Below are positions 56,721 to 64,000 of a stretch of 64,000 nt of DNA, one piece after another. The stretch's first letter is position 1. Each line of letters starts with the position of its first letter. A program made the translations under genes and the position numbers. The DNA lies in assembly GCA_019637795.1 (NCBI GenBank), contig JAHBUY010000002.1, positions 1-64,000 of the forward strand, in the 5' to 3' direction. The stretch is from a bacterium (lineage in GTDB: Bacteria; Desulfobacterota; Binatia; HRBIN30; CADEER01). A model generated the notes under the pieces. That model made no database searches. It saw nothing but the letters and a program-made list of their open reading frames with translations, and had not been told where the DNA came from.

Positions 56721-59519
56721 ATGGGCCGGACGAGGATGACGGCGGGCGCGGCGATCGCCCTGTGGCTGCTCGGCGTCGCGCCGGCCGCGGCGCTGCAGAA
56801 GCTCTACGTCGCCACCCTGAGCGCCGGCAGCGTCGGCGTGGTCGATGTCGACCGGCGGCTGGTGATCGAGCGCATCCCGGTCGGCCGGCAGCCCGACGGG
56901 ATCGCCGCCGCGCCCGACGGCTCGGCGGTCTACGTCGCGAACTTCGCCGACGCCACGGTGTCGATCATCGACCCGGCGACGGACAGCGTCGCCGCCGTCG
57001 TTCCCGTCGACCCGGGCCCGGTCGGCCTCGCCGTGCATCCCGACGGGCGGACGCTCTACGTCGCCTGCAAGACCGTCGGCACCCTGGCGGTCATCGACAC
57101 CGCGCGCCGCGCCGCGGTCGCGTCGATCGCCGTCGGCGAGGCGCCCAACGCCGTCGCCCTCTCGCCCACCGGCGAGGTCGCCTACGTGGCCCGCTCCGCC
57201 GGCGCGACGATCGCCGTGGTCGACACCGTCAGCGGCGCCCTGCGCGCGCCGCTCGAGACCGCGGCCGGCCCCAATCGCCTGGCGCTCTCCGGCGATGGGC
57301 TCCGGCTCTACGTCAGCCATGCGACCGGCACCATCGAGGTGCTGCGCACGGACGAGCCGGGCGCGGCCCTGTTCACCAACCACGGCGGCGGAACGGCGAT
57401 CGCCCTGGCTGCCGACGAGCGTTGGGTGTACGGCGCCGGCGCGGGCGGTCTGATCGCGGCGACGCCCGAGCTCGAGATCCAGCGCACCGCATGCGGCGGC
57501 GTGGCGCCCTACGACCTGCTGGCCCTGGCCGACGGCCGGGTGATCGCCGCCGACATGCGCGGCGATGCCCTGTACTTCTTCGCCGCCGGCCTGGAGAACC
57601 CCACCCTGCTGCCGCTCGACGGCGGGCCGTTCGCGCTCGCGGCGCTGCCCGCGGTCACGCCCGGCGTCGACCTGGCGATCGAATCGCCGCCCTTCGCGAC
57701 GCGCCTCGACGCCGCGGCCAGCGTCGGCGTCCGCGTCAGCGTCCGCCCGCGCGCCCAGACGGTCACGAGCTGGACGCTGCACCTGCGCGGCGCCGACCGG
57801 CCCGAGCGCCGCCTGGCGAGCGGCGCCGGTCCGGTGCTCTCGGCTCTCGTCGCGGCGATCGATGGCGCCGACCTGACCCCCGGCATCGACTACGAGCTGG
57901 TGCTGAGCGCCCTGGCGGGCGACCAGACGACCACCACCCGGCGCGTCCCCCTGCGCGTCGTGCCACGCGACTACGCCCTGGTGCCGCTCGAGCCCAGCCG
58001 CGGCCGCGCGAGCGCGCTCACGGCGGCGATGGACGCCACCGGTTCGCGCTTCGCGCGCTGGCCGGAGCCGCAGCGGCTGGTGATCGACGAACCCGCCGGC
58101 GCCGGTGCCTACACGCTCGCGCCGCCGCTGCCCTTCCGCCGCAGCTTCGCGCCGCCGCTCCTCAGCCGCGATGGCCGCCGCGTGCTCCTCACCGGCGAGG
58201 TCGACGGTCGCGGCCAGGCCCTGCTCTGGGATCTCGCGGGCGGCGAGACCTTCGATCTGCCGGCGCTCGGCTCCCTCGACCTCGACGGCGGCGGAGCGCG
58301 CGTCGCGGCCTTCCACTACCGCGGCGGCGACGAGTCCTCCGCCGGGTGGAACTACGACCTCTACGACGTCGCCGCCGGGACGGTGACGGCCATCACCGAC
58401 ACGCCGACGATGCCCGACGTCCCACCGGTCTGCCGCCCCGCCGCCGCGGCGCAACCGCGCCTGAGCCTCGCCGGCGACCGCGTCGCCTTCTTCACCGCGC
58501 TGCCGCTCGGCGACCCGCCGGGGTGCAACCTGTACGGGTACGACGTCGCCAGCGGTCGGCGCCGCCTCGTCGCCGCCTTCGGCGACGCCGGGCCGCTGCT
58601 GGCGCCGACGCTCGACGACGCCGGCGCCCGCCTGGCCCTGCTGCGCCGGCCGCCCCTCCAGGATGGAGCGTATCCGCTGCGCCCGCAGCTCATCGACCTG
58701 GCGAGCGGCGCGAGCCAGGAGATCCTCGCCGATCCGGCGGCGTCGGCGCTCGCCGCGGCGATCAGCGGCGATGGCGCGGCGGTGGTGATCGCGAGCTGCG
58801 CCGACCTCGATCCCGCGGTCGGCAACCCCGACTTCAACGAGGAGCTGTTCCGCTACGACGTCGCCACGCAGCGCTTCACCCAGATCACCGACACCCGCGG
58901 CGGACCGCAGGACTGCTGGGCGCGCCGCGGCGATCCGCTCGAGCCGCGGGTCAGCCGCGACGCCGCCGTCATCGCCTTCCGCGGCCTCGGCGCCGGCCCC
59001 GCCACCTGCGGCGATCCCGGGGCGCAGCGCGACGCGCACAGCGGCTTCGCCTTCGGCGACGCCCGCGCCGTCCGCATCGATGCCGCGAACACGCCGCCGC
59101 GCCTGACGATCGGCAACGACGTGCTGGCCGCGATCGGCGCCCCGATCGAGATCGCCGCCAGCGCCAGCGACGCCGACGGCGATCGCCTCGCGTGGTTCGC
59201 CGAGCTCGACGCGCTGGGCGAGCTGCCGGCGACCGCCAGCTTCCAGGAGTCCCCGAGCGGCGCCGGCGCGGCGGTGTTCCGCTGGACCGGCACCACGCCC
59301 GCCGACGTCGGCTCGCACGAGCTGCGCATCGGCGCCTTCGACGGCCGCGGCGGCGACGACGTGCGCGCCCTCCGCGTCACCGTCTGCCGCTTCGTGCCCA
59401 GCGATCGGATCGGCGACGTCCTGAGCGCCATCTTCGGCTCGCAGCCACCGGCGTGCGGCACCGGCGACGCCAATCGCGACGGCGTCGCATCGGCCGCCGA
59501 TCTGCTCGTCCGCCGCTGA
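56721..59519 (+). CDS. Exported YVTN-type beta-propeller protein
   Basis: 932 residues; signal peptide 1-24. Blades in the N-terminal ~260 residues show the YVTN pattern: KLYVATLSAGSVGVVDVD, VYVANFADATVSIIDPA, LYVACKTVGTLAVIDTA and AYVARSAGATIAVVDT. A beta-sandwich segment follows (~310-430), then a second propeller of WD40/TolB-like strands (LLTGEVDGRGQALLWDL, RVAFFTALPLG, RLALLRRP, IAFRGLGAGP). The tail has a cadherin-like sandwich and one EF-hand loop, GDANRDGVASAADLL. Likely a surface or periplasmic scaffold; no catalytic site is evident. Confidence 0.82.
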   Translation: MGRTRMTAGAAIALWLLGVAPAAALQKLYVATLSAGSVGVVDVDRRLVIERIPVGRQPDGIAAAPDGSAVYVANFADATVSIIDPATDSVAAVVPVDPGPVGLAVHPDGRTLYVACKTVGTLAVIDTARRAAVASIAVGEAPNAVALSPTGEVAYVARSAGATIAVVDTVSGALRAPLETAAGPNRLALSGDGLRLYVSHATGTIEVLRTDEPGAALFTNHGGGTAIALAADERWVYGAGAGGLIAATPELEIQRTACGGVAPYDLLALADGRVIAADMRGDALYFFAAGLENPTLLPLDGGPFALAALPAVTPGVDLAIESPPFATRLDAAASVGVRVSVRPRAQTVTSWTLHLRGADRPERRLASGAGPVLSALVAAIDGADLTPGIDYELVLSALAGDQTTTTRRVPLRVVPRDYALVPLEPSRGRASALTAAMDATGSRFARWPEPQRLVIDEPAGAGAYTLAPPLPFRRSFAPPLLSRDGRRVLLTGEVDGRGQALLWDLAGGETFDLPALGSLDLDGGGARVAAFHYRGGDESSAGWNYDLYDVAAGTVTAITDTPTMPDVPPVCRPAAAAQPRLSLAGDRVAFFTALPLGDPPGCNLYGYDVASGRRRLVAAFGDAGPLLAPTLDDAGARLALLRRPPLQDGAYPLRPQLIDLASGASQEILADPAASALAAAISGDGAAVVIASCADLDPAVGNPDFNEELFRYDVATQRFTQITDTRGGPQDCWARRGDPLEPRVSRDAAVIAFRGLGAGPATCGDPGAQRDAHSGFAFGDARAVRIDAANTPPRLTIGNDVLAAIGAPIEIAASASDADGDRLAWFAELDALGELPATASFQESPSGAGAAVFRWTGTTPADVGSHELRIGAFDGRGGDDVRALRVTVCRFVPSDRIGDVLSAIFGSQPPACGTGDANRDGVASAADLLVRR

Positions 59520-59639
59520 GTCGCCGCCTCTTTGAGCAGTCATGCCCGCCAACTGGGCAGATGACGCAGCCGGGCACGGCCCCGAACGTCCCCCGGCGGG
59601 CGCGCCGCCCCCGGCACGCCCAGTGCTGCACCCGACGTC

Positions 59640-60038
59640 ATGCGCCAGGAAGCAGTTGCGGAACCAGTGGTCGCTGCGCCCCTCGAGCTCGATGACATGG
59701 CGCGCCAGCATCGCGCGGTGCGCATCGAGGTGAGCGAGTTGCGCGGCATGATCGACAGTTGTCGCGCCACCCAGCGCACCGACGGCTACCGGCACATGCT
59801 GGCGGTGCTGGTCGGACGGCTGCGCGAACGGCTGCTGCACCACTTCGAGGCCGAGGAGAGCCGCGCCCCCCTCGCCGGTCTCGCGGTCGAGCACGGCGCC
59901 CTGCTCGAAGAAGGCGGCCGGCTCGCCCTCCTCCTCCGTTCGCCGACTGCCCCGCCCGACGTGGTCGCCAGGACCATGCGCTGGCTCGATGCCCTGCGCC
60001 GCCACGAACAGGGAGAGGACGGCTCCCTGGCGCGCTGA
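59640..60038 (+). CDS. Hemerythrin-like HHE-domain protein
   Basis: A 132-residue helical protein. Possible iron ligands lie in ARQHRAVRIEVSEL (H-x4-E-type), ERLLHHFEAEES (HHxxxE), LAVEHGALLEEGG (H-x3-E) and LRRHEQGEDG (HExxED), the four-helix spacing of HHE domains. It may bind a di-iron site for O2 or NO sensing or storage. No neighbour points to a specific role. It is 42 bp before the PhyH-like gene. Confidence 0.75.
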   Translation: MRQEAVAEPVVAAPLELDDMARQHRAVRIEVSELRGMIDSCRATQRTDGYRHMLAVLVGRLRERLLHHFEAEESRAPLAGLAVEHGALLEEGGRLALLLRSPTAPPDVVARTMRWLDALRRHEQGEDGSLAR

Positions 60039-60079
60039 TGCCGTGACCGTCGCCACCCTGGCGTGGTAGACGGCTCGCC

Positions 60080-60937
60080 ATGGACATTCCCCGCTTCGCC
60101 GCCGGCGTGCCGGCGAGCCAGGTCGCCGACGCCCTCGCCGCCGCCGGCTGCGCCATCGTCGAGCGTCTGGTCGACCGCGAGCTGCTCGATCGCGCCCGTC
60201 ACGAGCTGCGGCCCTGGCTCGAGACGACGCCGCCCGGACGCGACGAGTTCGCCGGCTTCCGCACCCGCCGCACCGGCGGCCTGCTCGGCCGTTCCGCCAC
60301 CTGCCGCGAGTTGGTGCAGCATCCGACGGCGCTCGACACGACCCGCGCCGTCCTCGCCCACGCCACCAGCTTCCAACTCCATCTCACGCAGGTGATCGCC
60401 ATCGGCCCGGGCGAACCGGCGCAGATGATCCATCGCGACCAGTGGGCCTTCGACTTCTTTCCCTTCCCGACCGGCTACGAGGTGCAGTGCAACACCATCT
60501 GGGCGATGAGCGACTTCACCGACGCCAACGGCGCCACCCGGGTGGTCCCCGGCAGCCACCGCCACGAGGACCGGCTGCAGATGCGAGCCGAGGACACCCT
60601 GCCCGCCGAGATGCCCGCCGGATCGCTCCTGCTCTACACTGGCTCGCTCTACCACGGCGCCGGAGAAAATCGCTCGAATACAGTCCGTTACGGGCTGAAC
60701 CTGACTTACTCACTGAGCTGGCTGCGGCAGGAGGAGAACCAGTACCTGGCGGTGCCCGCGGAGGTGGCGCGGACCTTCGACGAGCCGCTGCTCCGGCTCA
60801 TGGGGTATGCCCGCGGCGCCTATGCGCTCGGCTACGTCGACGACCTGCGCGATCCGCTCGACGCCCTGCTCGGCCGCGCCACCGCGGATACCGACCTCGG
60901 CGAGCTCGAACAGGCCCGAGCGCGGCTCCGCGGCTGA
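60080..60937 (+). CDS. Phytanoyl-CoA dioxygenase (PhyH)-like Fe(II)/2-oxoglutarate oxygenase
   Basis: A 285-residue double-stranded beta-helix protein. The iron site is His118-x-Asp120 in AQMIHRDQWAF and His192 in GSLYHGAGEN, with Arg203 (SNTVRYGL) placed to bind 2-oxoglutarate. The RVVPGSHRHEDR and MPAGSLLLYTG motifs are typical of the PhyH family. It hydroxylates an unknown substrate, possibly lipid- or small-molecule-derived. Confidence 0.9.
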   Translation: MDIPRFAAGVPASQVADALAAAGCAIVERLVDRELLDRARHELRPWLETTPPGRDEFAGFRTRRTGGLLGRSATCRELVQHPTALDTTRAVLAHATSFQLHLTQVIAIGPGEPAQMIHRDQWAFDFFPFPTGYEVQCNTIWAMSDFTDANGATRVVPGSHRHEDRLQMRAEDTLPAEMPAGSLLLYTGSLYHGAGENRSNTVRYGLNLTYSLSWLRQEENQYLAVPAEVARTFDEPLLRLMGYARGAYALGYVDDLRDPLDALLGRATADTDLGELEQARARLRG

Positions 60938-60971
60938 GGCGTCCGTCCGCGGCCCCCTCAGCCGGGCGACG

Positions 60972-62879
60972 TCAGCTTGCGGCAGACGCGTCGATGCGGC
61001 TGGCGGCGCGCTTGAGGGAGCGGGTGCGGGTCGGATCGGCGGCGGTGGCGGCGAGGAACGGCGCGGCGCGGGTCAGGCGGCGATCGAGCCGCGCCCACTG
61101 GGTCGTGCCGACGCTGCCGGCGGCGATCGCCAGCGGCGACTCGGCGCGCACCTGATCGATCAGCTCGCCGATCTGGGTGACGTCGGCGCGGATGCCGGCG
61201 TCGCAGCCGGTCTGGGCGGCTGCGTTGCGGGCCCGGGCGGCGGCGGCGCAGGCGGCGTCGCGCATCATCCGGCGCGGATCGGCGGACCCGAACTTGGTGA
61301 TGCCGCCCTGCAGCGGCGCGCTCGACAGATTGAGGACGCGGGCGAAGATGCGGCGCACCGGCGAGTTGCCGAGATACACGGCCCCGTCGGGGCCGGTGCT
61401 CATGACCGCCACCGTCTCCTCGCCGCCGGCGACGAAACTGCGCACGGATCCGTTCTCGCGATCGAGCACGCCGGTGCCGACGGTGCTCGGCAGGCCGGTG
61501 CCGTTGAGCACCACGCCGGCCCCGGCCTGGAACGCCAGGCCGTTGGCGCCGATGGCGACCAGATTCATGTTCAGATTCTGCTGCCCGGTGGCCAGGTCGA
61601 AGACGTCGAGGTCGGCGGTCCACTCGACGCTGCCGCTCGTGCCGTGGTCGACCACCTTGGTGATGCCGTGCGAGGTCGAGGTGTAGATCTCGCGCCGATC
61701 CGACGCCGCCGCCACCGAGCCGAAGATCTGGGCGCCGACGTCGACCGACCAGAGATCGCCGCAGTCGGTGTCGATGGCCAGCAACAGCGAGGTGTTGTCG
61801 CCGAGGTAGATGCGCGAGCCGTCGGCGGAGATGGTCGGCGTCGACGCCGAGCCGCCGGTGAACGAGCGGTGGCAGACCTCGTGCATCTCGTAGCCGGCGG
61901 TGCCGGCCACCAGGCCGAGGCGGAACAGGGCGCCGAGCTGGGAGACGCCGTCGACGGTGCCGTCCTCGCCGTCCGGCGCGGTCGCCGCCACCCAGAGCTG
62001 ACTGCTCGCCGGGTCGACCGAGAACATGTTGGCGACCCGCACGCCGTTGCCGAGCAGCGCCGCGGTGAACAGCGGCAGCGATCCAGGGGGCACGTTCACC
62101 AGGGTGCGGAACTGGGCGTCGGCGGCGGCGACGATCGCCGGCGGCAGGCTCGAGGGAACGGTCGGGGTCGGCCCACCCGGGAGGACGAACGGCGCGGCGA
62201 GCAGCGGCGCGCCGGTGGCGCGATCGAGGGCATAGAGGTGCCCGTCGCCGGTGAGCGCCACCAGCGCGTCGGCGGCCGGGACGTAATTGAGGCCGAGGAC
62301 GAGATAGCCGAAGGGCGCCGGGCCGACGGTGAGCCCGGTGGGCACGTCCCAGACCACCGTGCCGTCGGTGCGCACGGCGAGCGCGCGATCGTAGAGCGCC
62401 AGGTAGACGATCTCGGCGCCGGGCGTGTCGGGGTCGGCGAGGACGAGCGGCGTCGAGCCGCCCGGCGGCGCGCCGGTGCCGGCGATCGCCCAGCGGCGGG
62501 CGCCGCTGGCCGGCTCGAGGGAGACGAGGACGACGTTCTCGTAGGGGATGAAGGGGGAGAAGTACAGATTGCCGGCGCGGTCGAAGACCGGTCCGGTGAC
62601 GTTGTAGGTCGCCGGCTCCGCCGTCCAGTCGGCGCGCAGCACCGCCGGCAGCGCGATCGACACCTCGTCGCTGCTCGCGCTGTCGCCGTGCAGCGCGTGC
62701 CAGCCGTCGCGCGGCGGCAGCAGGGGATCGGGCGCCTGCGCCTGCCGGCATCCGCGCGGCGCCCAGGTGGTCGGCGGCGGCGGCGCGAAGCTCTTCGCCG
62801 CCGGCAGTTGCGCCTGCGCCGGCGCCAACCAGGCCAGCAGCGTCAGCGCGATCGTCCAGTGCCGCCCGTGTGTCCGCAT
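60972..62879 (-). CDS. Exported PQQ-like beta-propeller protein
   Basis: 635 residues from ATG 62879; signal peptide 1-25 (APAQA-Q). Propeller strands repeat: GPVFDRAGNLYFSPFIPYENVVLVSL, GHLYALDRATGAP, VWDVPTGLTVG, ISADGSRIYLGDNTSLLLAIDTDCGDLW, DRREIYTSTSHGITKVVD and GPDGAVYLGNS. These recall PQQ-binding or outer-membrane BamB-like propellers, but no dehydrogenase catalytic set is seen. A helical C-terminal tail (~555-635) with two Cys follows, a layout common for exported propellers in this genome. Confidence 0.78.
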   Translation of the reverse strand: MRTHGRHWTIALTLLAWLAPAQAQLPAAKSFAPPPPTTWAPRGCRQAQAPDPLLPPRDGWHALHGDSASSDEVSIALPAVLRADWTAEPATYNVTGPVFDRAGNLYFSPFIPYENVVLVSLEPASGARRWAIAGTGAPPGGSTPLVLADPDTPGAEIVYLALYDRALAVRTDGTVVWDVPTGLTVGPAPFGYLVLGLNYVPAADALVALTGDGHLYALDRATGAPLLAAPFVLPGGPTPTVPSSLPPAIVAAADAQFRTLVNVPPGSLPLFTAALLGNGVRVANMFSVDPASSQLWVAATAPDGEDGTVDGVSQLGALFRLGLVAGTAGYEMHEVCHRSFTGGSASTPTISADGSRIYLGDNTSLLLAIDTDCGDLWSVDVGAQIFGSVAAASDRREIYTSTSHGITKVVDHGTSGSVEWTADLDVFDLATGQQNLNMNLVAIGANGLAFQAGAGVVLNGTGLPSTVGTGVLDRENGSVRSFVAGGEETVAVMSTGPDGAVYLGNSPVRRIFARVLNLSSAPLQGGITKFGSADPRRMMRDAACAAAARARNAAAQTGCDAGIRADVTQIGELIDQVRAESPLAIAAGSVGTTQWARLDRRLTRAAPFLAATAADPTRTRSLKRAASRIDASAAS

Positions 62880-62987
62880 GCGTCCCCCGTGCCCGAGGCA
62901 CGACAAAGCCACTTCGCAGACGCTTTTGGAAGCCGGGCAGCGTGGTGGGCCTCCTCAGAGGGAGGGAAAGGGCGTAGAACAGGGCGC

Positions 62988-63743
62988 ATGAAGCGGCTGG
63001 TGCTCGCGCTCCTGCTCGTCCCGCTGCTGCCCGGACCGACTTCCGCGACCGGCGTGACGCTCGAATACGATGTCCTCTACGGACCGCTGCAGGTGATGAC
63101 GCTGCGCAGCACGGCGCGCTTCGCGCCCGCCGGCTACGAGACCAGCACCCAGGTGCGCACGGTCGGCCTGGCCGGCGTGCTCTTCCCCTGGACGGCCGAC
63201 GCCAACACCGTCGGCAGGCGCGGCGACGGCGGCTTGCTGCCGCTCCGCCACCGCGCCCATGGCGAGTACCGCGGCAGCGAGCGCTCCGTCGCCCTCGACT
63301 ACGGCGCCGACGGCGCCGTGCAGGCGGTGATCGCGCCGCCGCCGGAAGCCGACGATCGCCAGCCGGTCCCGGATGCCGAGCGGCGGGCGACCATCGACCC
63401 GCTCACCGCGACCCTGACCGCGGTGCAGGACGGCTGCCGCGGCATCCTGCGCGTCTTCGACGGCCGCCGCCGCTACGACCTGGCGCTCGCCGACCAGGGC
63501 GAGAGCGAGCTGCCGGCCGCCACGCCGGCCTACCGCGGCCGCGCCCAGCACTGCCAGGCGCAGGTGACGCCGCGCACCGGGTTCTGGCAGGCGACCGCGC
63601 AGCACGACGAGCGGCCGGCGCAGCTCGACGTGTGGATCGCGGCGCCGACGCCCGACGTCATGCGCGTCCCCGTCTACATGCGACTCTCCGGGGCGCGCGG
63701 CACCCTCGGGTTCCGGCTCAGCGCTGCCACTCCCCTGCCCTGA
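62988..63743 (+). CDS. Exported DUF3108-type protein
   Basis: 251 residues; ATG 62988 with a signal peptide (LVLALLLVPLLPGPTSA-T). The mature start VTLEYDVLYGPLQVMTLRSTARF, the VGLAGVLFPWTADANTVGR stretch and HRAHGEYRGSERSVALDYG match DUF3108, whose beta-rich lipocalin-like fold is periplasmic. Residues near the end (VPVYMRLSGARGTLGFRL) give the last strands. It may be linked to lipid or precursor transport; unproven. It is followed by a divergent-sense-compatible partial gene on the same strand. Confidence 0.8.
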   Translation: MKRLVLALLLVPLLPGPTSATGVTLEYDVLYGPLQVMTLRSTARFAPAGYETSTQVRTVGLAGVLFPWTADANTVGRRGDGGLLPLRHRAHGEYRGSERSVALDYGADGAVQAVIAPPPEADDRQPVPDAERRATIDPLTATLTAVQDGCRGILRVFDGRRRYDLALADQGESELPAATPAYRGRAQHCQAQVTPRTGFWQATAQHDERPAQLDVWIAAPTPDVMRVPVYMRLSGARGTLGFRLSAATPLP

Positions 63744-63786
63744 TCCGCGGGTTGCAGTCGCCGCCGCGTCGCAGCAGAAGGGCAGC

Positions 63787-64000
63787 ATGACCTGGCGCGG
63801 CGTCCGCCTGCCCCTGCTGCTCCTGGCGATCAGCGCCCTGACCGCGACACCGGCACGGGCGCGGCCGCTCGGTCGCGACGCCGAACCGGTCGTCATCGGT
63901 ACCGAGGCCCTGCTCGTCCTGCCCCGCCCGCACACCGATCACCTGCGGCTCTACCGCTGGCGCGCGGGCGGCTTCGAGGCCGTGCCGTACCAGTTCGACG
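63787..64000 (+). CDS. Partial exported protein, truncated by window end
   Basis: ATG 63787 starts a frame open to the right edge (71 residues). A signal peptide is clear: RLPLLLLAISALTATPARA then RPLGRDAEPVVIG. The rest (LLVLPRPHTDHLRLYRWRAGGFEAVPYQFD) begins a beta-rich domain whose FEAVPYQFD pattern is seen at the start of some large exported proteins. It lies 43 bp after the DUF3108 gene and is probably co-transcribed. Function unknown. Confidence 0.65.
   Translation, partial: MTWRGVRLPLLLLAISALTATPARARPLGRDAEPVVIGTEALLVLPRPHTDHLRLYRWRAGGFEAVPYQFD

Noticed and set aside
55284..60056. A very long minus-strand open frame (~1590 codons) across several genes
   Set aside because: Its composition is that of an antisense shadow in GC-rich DNA; the genes on either strand within it have signal peptides, domains and ribosome sites.

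Overview
The window is about 64 kb of very GC-rich bacterial DNA, with long spurious antisense frames everywhere. The gene content points to an uncultured deltaproteobacterial-type lineage, most plausibly Binatota (Candidatus Binatia). The reasons are a methylamine dehydrogenase operon, many exported proteins that begin with a Cys-bounded GDCNGDG double EF-hand (dockerin-like) module, Thr/Pro-rich linkers, and exported proteins with N-terminal CYKxK/Cys repeat modules. This assignment is inference from gene content; no rRNA is present.

Region 1 (1-6791) is the right end of an integrative element lodged in a tRNA-Glu gene. It carries a partial winged-helix protein on the left edge, a cassette of three tiny genes (two Cys-rich) plus an XRE-like regulator, a TrfA-type replication initiator cleanly split by an IS1380-family insertion (4-bp target duplication CTAA), four 17-bp iterons at an exact 22-bp period, an A+T-rich tract with a 10-bp period, an excisionase-like gene and a tyrosine integrase whose 3' end overlaps the tRNA. 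The element therefore once had, or still has on other copies, a TrfA/iteron plasmid-like replication system.

Region 2 (6884-20892) is chromosomal and mostly minus-strand. It holds a permease, small conserved hypotheticals, a HAD hydrolase and a cluster of exported proteins. Four of these share the dockerin-like N-terminus, fused to a Thr/Pro-rich protein, a diheme cytochrome, a doubled beta-helix protein and a beta-propeller. A fifth (17602-19299) carries both a dockerin and a cohesin-like C-terminus.

Region 3 (21174-44279) is mainly housekeeping and metabolic: an aromatic amino acid ammonia-lyase, aconitase, an outer-membrane lipoprotein-sorting protein coupled to a CDP-alcohol phosphatidyltransferase, HflX, a large secreted alpha/beta hydrolase, a half-size TauE/SafE permease, two sensor kinases, a CoA-transferase, ClpP and an Hsp70-like ATPase. 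It is invaded by three copies of a ~195-bp MITE-like inverted-repeat element. One copy is split by a decayed IS256-family element with a 9-bp target duplication.

Region 4 (44395-64000) contains an exported pectinacetylesterase-like lipoprotein, a HelD-like helicase, a mauBEDA-cytochrome c operon for periplasmic methylamine oxidation (no mauG seen), two hotdog thioesterases, an exported EEP-family phosphodiesterase, an orphan DGQHR-domain protein, large exported beta-propellers, a hemerythrin-like protein, a phytanoyl-CoA dioxygenase-like enzyme, and a DUF3108 protein followed by an incomplete exported protein at the right edge.
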